Source: Cordylochernes scorpioides
Lineage: Eukaryota > Arthropoda > Arachnida > Pseudoscorpiones > Chernetidae
Length of the DNA stretch: 64,000 bases
Direction: 5' to 3'
NCBI GenBank assembly: GCA_030710605.1
Contig: CP092877.1
Span: forward strand, 67,242,696 to 67,306,695
Shown here: positions 57,881-64,000 of the stretch, piece by piece
How positions within the stretch are numbered: position 1 is the first letter of the stretch
Layout: each line of letters starts with the position of its first letter
Translations under genes and position numbers: made by a program
The notes under the pieces: generated by a model
What the model was told of the DNA's origin: nothing
Seen by the model: only the letters and a program-made list of their open reading frames with translations
Databases searched by the model: none

Positions 57881-58613
57881 ATTTTTTTGGATTAGGTCTT
57901 ATTACCTTGTGTTTATAAACTATAATCCAAATTGTACTATCAGTAAAAATGGTAATTTTTCAAATGAAAGCTGTCCTTTAAAGAGAGGTGTCCTATTGCC
58001 TAAGTGTCCTCTAATTGAAGTTCTACTGTAATTAAAATTGGACATCTAAAAAAAGTGCTGAAGATACTCCGGCCTCAACATTATCAACAGCCGGATGTTA
58101 AACTTCTGTTTGTGCAGGCAGCAGACTTTCCAAAGACTTGAGACTCTGAGTTAACTCATTTCTGATGCCCCAGTCCATCTATCCTGATTGAAAAAAAAAA
58201 AGTAAAGTTTTTAATCACTTTAATTTCAAAATTGAAAAAGCCATCAATTTTTCAATGGTAAAATACAAATTCCGTATAAAAACAGCCATAAATATATAGT
58301 ATTATTGAAAAGTTAGAAGCATTTAAGATAATAATTTCTGCCATCGCCAAATGTTATCACAGAAGAAGTCTTCCAACTCACTCATAAAGATATTAAAAGT
58401 TCATTATAGAAAAGTTTAATAGGAAAATAAGAAACACAAGGTAATAAGACCAAATCTAAATAAATAAATAATGTGTAGCATTTCTTTGAGTGTTGTTACC
58501 ATCATTAGACAAATGCACTGAATCATTTAGTACTTTTGTCTGATCATGGTAACAACACTGTTACAGAAATGTCACACTTTTTATTTGGATTTGGTCTTAT
58601 TACCTTTTGTTTC

Positions 58614-58742
58614 TAATCACACACACAAAGCTTTATTAAGACCACAAGTCTTATACAGATTCACCACAGGAAGAAATAATAGATGAACCTCCTATACTCC
58701 AGGCAGCGCAGCACCCAACAACAGCCTCCTGGTCCGACTTGT
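58614..58742 (-). terminator. Possible polyadenylation module (end of unit 4)
   Basis: AATAAA on minus at 58,632-58,637, followed by CTTTGTGTGTGTG. Confidence 0.4.
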
Positions 58743-59179
58743 GTTTCTAATCTATAATACAAATTGTATCTATTCAGGAAAATTATATACCATTGTATAA
58801 ATTCACAAATTCAAATTGTTAAAATGGTTCCCTGAAATTTAAATCAGTGACAACTTAGTGTATAAATCAACAAATGATATAATCAAGAATTTCATTTACG
58901 ATCTCTTTTTATGAGAACTTTAAACAATCCCTATAGAATTGTCAGCAGTTAAACCAAACACCATGTAAGTGAATAGATGTTAGTGTTTATTTGTAAAATT
59001 AATTTGAAATATTAAATTTTTGTATTTTATTTCATTTCCTCAATTGGTAAGGGGTAGAAATGGTTGGTTGAGTTGATTCTTGAAATTATGGAAATTTGAG
59101 GAAGGGCAATTTTCAGAACACCTTCCTGTAACTTGAAGGTGGAGAAGAGGACAGAGACTGAGAGAAGAAGATGGATCAG

Positions 59180-59745
59180 TTTCCAAGATGATAGAGTTGG
59201 AAGTAGGTGAATGTTTGGCCAAGAGTCAGCCTTTGAAGATAACAGATGGTAGTTTTCATATTCTCCCTGTGAATTGTATGTGGAGAAGACAGCCAGGCAG
59301 TGGAGAACAGACTGGGAGAAAGAGCAAGGGACAAGTTTTGACGAAGAAGAAGATGATATTGAGGGTAGACATCAAGGTGATGATTGCTTGGTCAGAAGTC
59401 ATTATATGGCAGTTTTTAAATCCTCCCTGTGAATTGTAGTAGAGAAGACGGCCAGGCAGTGGTGAGCAGACTGGGAGAAAGAGCAAGGGACCCAGGTTTG
59501 ATGAAGAAGATGATATTGTGGGTAGACATCATAAAGCGGAGTGATGAATGCTTGGTCAGAAGTCATCAGAGGGCAGTTTTTAAATCCTCCCTGTAAATTT
59601 TATGTCGAGAAGACAGCCTGCAGAGGAGAGTAGACTGGGAACAAGAGCAAGGGACCAGTTTTGAACAAAAATATGATGATATGGTGGGTTGACATCATAG
59701 ATCGGGGTGATCAATGTTTGGTCAGAAGTCATCAGTTTTTGGGAT
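59180..59745. repeat. Minisatellite, 157-160-bp unit (unit 5, three copies)
   Basis: Units near 59,293, 59,452 and 59,610. The last is degraded (AGCCTGCAGAGG). Confidence 0.8.
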
Positions 59746-60342
59746 AGAGGAGTAGGTGATGACACCAGAAGATTAAGGTAATCATGAGTTCAAAGATAAC
59801 CACAGGAATATATAGACTTTGTTTCCAGGGTTTATCAGCAAGAGCTGGGGTTACAAATCAGAAGATTGGATACTCAGAGGTAATAATAATAGAAGGAGCT
59901 TGAGTTACAAACACCCAGACAGAAGGGTAGCAGGTTTCAAGATTATCAGAGTTATGAGTGATCATGGGTATAGAGAAAACTTGAGTTGTTGATGCTCGGA
60001 AGTAAGAGCAAGATCTTGAGTTCCACATTTCCAGGAGGAAGAGCAAAACTTGGGTCCCAGGTGTTCAGAGGGAGATCAGGGCGTTCAATGAGCGCATCAT
60101 GAGCATGGACTGCCTGGCTTCAGGGAGGAATAGCGGCCGTCAGAATGAGGTTGGCTAATGAGGGAGATGAATTTTGATAAAATATACCAATCCTTAAAAA
60201 AAAAAGAATTTTGATTAAATATGCCAATCCTCTAAAAAATAATTTTGAAATAAAAAATGCCAATCATATAAAATTAAAAAATAAAAAAGCCAATAATATA
60301 AAATAATTTAGATAAAAATGCCAATAAATGAAAATTAAGAAA

Positions 60343-60663
60343 CTAAAAAAAAATTACAAGCAAAATAAACAAGCCAAAGAACACATAACCCTCAACCCCC
60401 CCTATGCTATCCCTGTCCGTAAAATACACTCTGAACCTACGATAATACCACAACCCCCCCGTCACTGACCCAAACAGACTATGAACTCGATACACACTGT
60501 AAGGGTTAGTAACACACCATCCAGCGAAATCACACGCTAACGGGACAAGGAACACAGTGAGGTTAAACAAAGACACAAGGACAAAGACAACACAAGAAAT
60601 CAAAGAAAGGACAAGCCACCAACACGCTGTCACTAAAAGTGAAATCAAATAAAGCGCCATCAT
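60343..60663 (-). CDS. Conserved small membrane protein, 106 codons (unit 5)
   Basis: As unit 2 but with Y for F in GYVFFG, shared with unit 3. The frame is open upstream to 60,879, running into a hairpin repeat, and I do not take that as coding. Confidence 0.55.
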   Translation of the reverse strand: MMALYLISLLVTACWWLVLSLISCVVFVLVSLFNLTVFLVPLACDFAGWCVTNPYSVYRVHSLFGSVTGGLWYYRRFRVYFTDRDSIGGVEGYVFFGLFILLVIFF

Positions 60664-61035
60664 CTCAATATTAGCAAACCTCAGTTCGATCAAGTTGGGA
60701 ACAAATCTAACAATGGAATAGAGCTTGGTTACAATTACTTTTCTTAAATTTAAAAATATTTTTTTTATAAATAATATCCAAATAAAAATAAGACAAAAAC
60801 ATGATATATCACAAGGTAATAAGACCAAATCCAAATAAATAAATAGTGTGTGACATTTCGGTAACAGCATTGTTACCATCTTCAGTACTGTTTATTTATT
60901 TGTTTTTATTACCTTGTGTTTATAATCTATAATCCAAATTGTGCCTTATATCATGGTATATCATATTTAACTTAGCAGCATCAATTGCAGAGAACTATAA
61001 ACCTTTGTAACACTATTTTCCTCCTAAAATATATA

Positions 61036-61195
61036 CAGTAGAACCTTCCTTGGAAGAAAAGCTAATTGCAGAGAACAAAGTATCCTTTAGGGAGAGGTGT
61101 CCTCTTACCGGAGAGTAGCTAAATTGTAAAAATGGTAATTTAAAAATGAAAACTGTCCTTTGTAGAGAGGTGTCTGCTAAAGGGAGGTTCTACTG
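61036..61195. mobile_element. MITE with CAGTAGAACCT ends (unit 5)
   Basis: Ends CAGTAGAACCTTCC and GGGAGGTTCTACTG. Confidence 0.8.
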
Positions 61196-61942
61196 TGTAA
61201 CAAAATTATTTCTACAATACTCTTTTTAATCATTGCAGGATTATTATAAATATATTCAAATAGAAAAGAAAGGTTACAAATAGGCTTATCTATTTTCATT
61301 AATGAAAACATGGTGCAAAGCTGTATCTTTCCTTGAAACATGATTGAGAGTGAACATCAGAAAATTGAAGTTAAAATGGGGAAAATGTAAAAGTTACTTT
61401 AAGGACATTTTCCTTAGCAAACCTAGTTTGATGCTGTTCCTGACACAACACATGTTTCAAAACATATATTTTAGTTAGGTTCATGTGCAATAATGCTTGA
61501 AAAAAATGTGCAGAAAGAAAAAAATATAAAGTTAAGGCAGTAGAACATTCATGAAAGGTCACTCCCTTTAAAGGACATCTCTTTATAAAAGACAGTTTTC
61601 ATCGCCAAAATTACAAGTTTTACTATTTAACAATTTTTTCTGCTAAGAGGACACCTCGCCTTAAAGAACACTTTGGCTCTGCAAATAGATGTTGTCCATT
61701 ACAGAGAGTTACTGTATAACTCCAGCTAGGGATGGAAGGTAAGTAACATGATGTTACAGTCTAGCTTCACCCAGAGGGATCAGAATTTTTGGCTGAAGTC
61801 TGTGTTGAATTATAGTTGGTTAAATTGATGGATTAGCGCAATATATCGTAACTCTGCTAGTGGACAATTTTCTAAGACAAACTGTGTCAACATTTAAGAT
61901 GGTTTTGAATTATAGCTGGTTAAGTTGAGAAGGTTAAAGATG

Positions 61943-62173
61943 AAAAAAAAAAAAAGCTCCAATGTCTTCTGATTTTTGCAAAAGTCCAACCCTACCAGCA
62001 AGTGAAAGTAACCAAACAGGACTCGGGCACCTTTTTTAAGTGCATATTCGAACTGCTTTTCACAAGTGTAGACATGTGGTGCACTTACATTAAAAGCAGT
62101 CGTCTACTTCTACCCACCATGATTATCATGGCCTGAACCATGTGTACTAGGGATAAGCAAAAAAAAAAAAAAA
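61943..62173 (+). mobile_element. SINE 3' portion (unit 5)
   Basis: Nearly identical to the other unit copies. Confidence 0.8.
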
Positions 62174-62300
62174 GTTGAAATGAGGCTGTTTAAATTTTTT
62201 TTTAAAAGGTTGAATTATTGTAAGTTGTGAATTATAATCGGTTGAAATAAAGCAAGCGTTGAATTATAGTCAGTCGAATTAAAGAGGTTATATTGCATAT

Positions 62301-64000
62301 ACAGTCGAACCTCTTTAATTCAACACCCCAGGGATCAGAGCTTTCGGTTGAAATAAAGCAAGCGTTGAATTATAGTCAGTCGAATTAAAGAGGTTATATT
62401 GCATATACAGTCGAACCTCTTTAATTCAACACCCCAGGGATCAGAGCTTTCGGTTGAATTAAAGCAAGCGTTGAATTATAGTCAGTCGAATTAAAGAGGT
62501 TATATTGCATATACAGTCGAACCTCTTTAATTCAACACCCCAGGGATCAGAGGTTTCGGTTGAATTAAAGCAAGCGTTGAATTATAGTCAGTCGAATTAA
62601 AGAGGTCATATTGCATATACAGTCGAACCTCTTTAATTCAACACCCCAGGGATCAGAGCTTTCGGTTGAATTAAAGCAAGCGTTGAATTATAGTCAGTCG
62701 AATTAAAGAGGTTATATTGCATATACAGTCGAACCTCTTTAATTCAACACCCCAGGGATCAGAGCTTTCGATTGAATTAAAGCAAGCGTTGAATTATAGT
62801 TAGTCGAATTAAAGAGGTTATATTGCATATACAGTCGAACCTCTTTAATTCAATACCCCAGGGATCAGAGCTTTCGGTTGAATTAAAGCAAGCGTTGAAT
62901 TATAGTCAGTCGAATTAAAGAGGTTATATTGCATATACAGTCGAACCTCTTTAATTCAACACCCCAGGGATCAGAGCTTTCGGTTGAAATAAAGCAAGCG
63001 TTGAATTATAGTCAGTCGAATTAAAGAGGTTATATTGCATATACAGTCGAACCTCTTTAATTCAACACCCCAGGGATCATAGCTTTCGGTTGAATTAAAG
63101 CAAGCGTTGAATTATAGTCAGTCGAATTAAAGAGGTTATATTGCATATACAGTCGAACCTCTTTAATTCAACACCCCAGGGATCAGAGCTTTCGGTTGAA
63201 TTAAAGCAAGCGTTGAATTATAGTCAGTCGAATTAAAGAGGTTATATTGCATATACAGTCGAACCTCTTTAATTCAACACCCCAGGGATCAGAGCTTTCG
63301 GTTGAATTAAAGCAAGCGTTGAATTATAGTCAGTCGAATTAAAGAGGTTATATTGCATATACAGTCGAACCTCTTTAATTCAACACCCCAGGGATCAGAG
63401 CTTTCGGTTGAATTAAAGCAAGCGTTGAATTATAGTCAGTCGAATTAAAGAGGTTATATTGCATATACAGTCAAACCTCTTTAATTCAACACCCCAGGGA
63501 TCAGAGCTTTCGGTTGAATTAAAGTAAGCGTTGAATTATAGTCAGTCGAATTAAAGAGGTTATATTGTATATACAGTCGAACCTCTTTAATTCAACACCC
63601 CAGGGATCAGAGCTTTCGGTTGAATTAAAGCAAGCGTTGAATTATAGTCAGTCGAATTAAAGAGGTTATATTGCATATACAGTCGAACCTCTTTAATTCA
63701 ACACCCCAGGGATCAGAGCTTTCGGTTGAATTAAAGCAAGCGTTGAATTATAGTCAGTCGAATTAAAGAGGTTATATTGCATATACAGTCGAACCTCTTT
63801 AATTCAACACCCCAGGGATCAGAGCTTTCGGTTGAATTAAAGCAAGCGTTGAATTATAGTCAGTCGAATTAAAGAGGTTATATTGCATATACAGTCGAAC
63901 CTCTTTAATTCAACACCCCAGGGATCAGAGCTTTCAGTTGAATTAAAGCAAGCGTTGAATTATAGTCAGTCGAATTAAAGAGGTTATATTGCATATACAG
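62301..64000 (+). repeat. 106-bp satellite made of mini-MITE monomers (16 copies)
   Basis: Each monomer runs ACAGTCGAACCTCTTTAATT...CAGGGATCAGAGCTTTCGGT...AATTAAAGAGGTTATATTGC, then ATAT. The two ends of the monomer are inverted repeats of each other, so every monomer is a tiny complete element with both termini. Copies differ by only one or two bases, so the array is young. It continues beyond the window. Confidence 0.93.

Larger units (their letters stand above)
51836..59019. repeat. Tandem array unit 4 (7.2 kb)
   Basis: Same layout, with the most minisatellite copies. Confidence 0.9.
59020..64000. repeat. Tandem array unit 5 (cut by window end)
   Basis: Same layout to the SINE, then the left end of the Tigger-like element expands into a 106-bp satellite to the window end. 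Confidence 0.88.

Overview
This window reads as AT-rich nuclear DNA of an invertebrate animal. It has one intron-containing golgin gene, a Penelope-like element with a GIY-YIG domain, an I-clade-like LINE with RNase H, a hAT-Charlie-like transposon, tRNA-derived SINEs and many TA-flanked MITEs. I see no bacterial genes. The LINE resembles chelicerate and mollusc elements, but I cannot settle the phylum from the sequence alone.

Region 1 (1-23,923) holds six exons of a GRIP-domain golgin, GCC2/GCC185-like, on the minus strand: 23,698-23,923, 20,268-20,429, 18,062-18,103, 17,457-17,529, 16,194-16,264 and 13,833-13,976. All splice sites are GT-AG and the phases agree from exon to exon. Four of these exons occur again in inverted order on the plus strand (1,285-1,446; 7,967-8,008; 11,141-11,213; 12,243-12,313). 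Positions 1-13,654 and about 14,769-23,590 are therefore two arms of a large inverted repeat, next to a 100-N gap (13,655-13,754). The arms differ by clean insertions: a 4.2-kb LINE with its empty site preserved in the other arm, a SINE that itself carries a hAT element, and a foldback element. Two haplotypes joined head to head by the assembler is the simplest explanation. A true palindromic duplication is the alternative. The 3' end of the gene is missing at the gap.

Region 2 (25,326-28,246) is a Penelope-like element on the minus strand, flanked by 15-bp direct repeats. It carries an unusual GC-rich 49-codon ORF at its 3' side.

Region 3 (about 28,745 to the window end) is a tandem array of five units, mostly about 7 kb each. 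From left to right each unit has: a 157-160-bp minisatellite; a 106-codon ORF on the minus strand for a small membrane protein; a MITE; a SINE 3' part; a 1.1-kb Tigger/pogo-like non-autonomous element; a degraded coiled-coil ORF; an array of 51-bp repeats with hammerhead-like hairpins; and a module with an AATAAA signal and GT-rich tail on the minus strand. The 106-codon ORF has no indels in five copies, and its differences are mostly synonymous, whereas a neighbouring 62-codon ORF changes freely. This makes it the best candidate for an undescribed gene family. The fifth unit runs into a 106-bp satellite (62,301-64,000) whose monomer is a complete mini-MITE.

The repeats share parts: the LINE gives short deleted derivatives, SINEs and MITEs are nested in one another, and hammerhead-like hairpins occur singly, as inverted pairs and as arrays.
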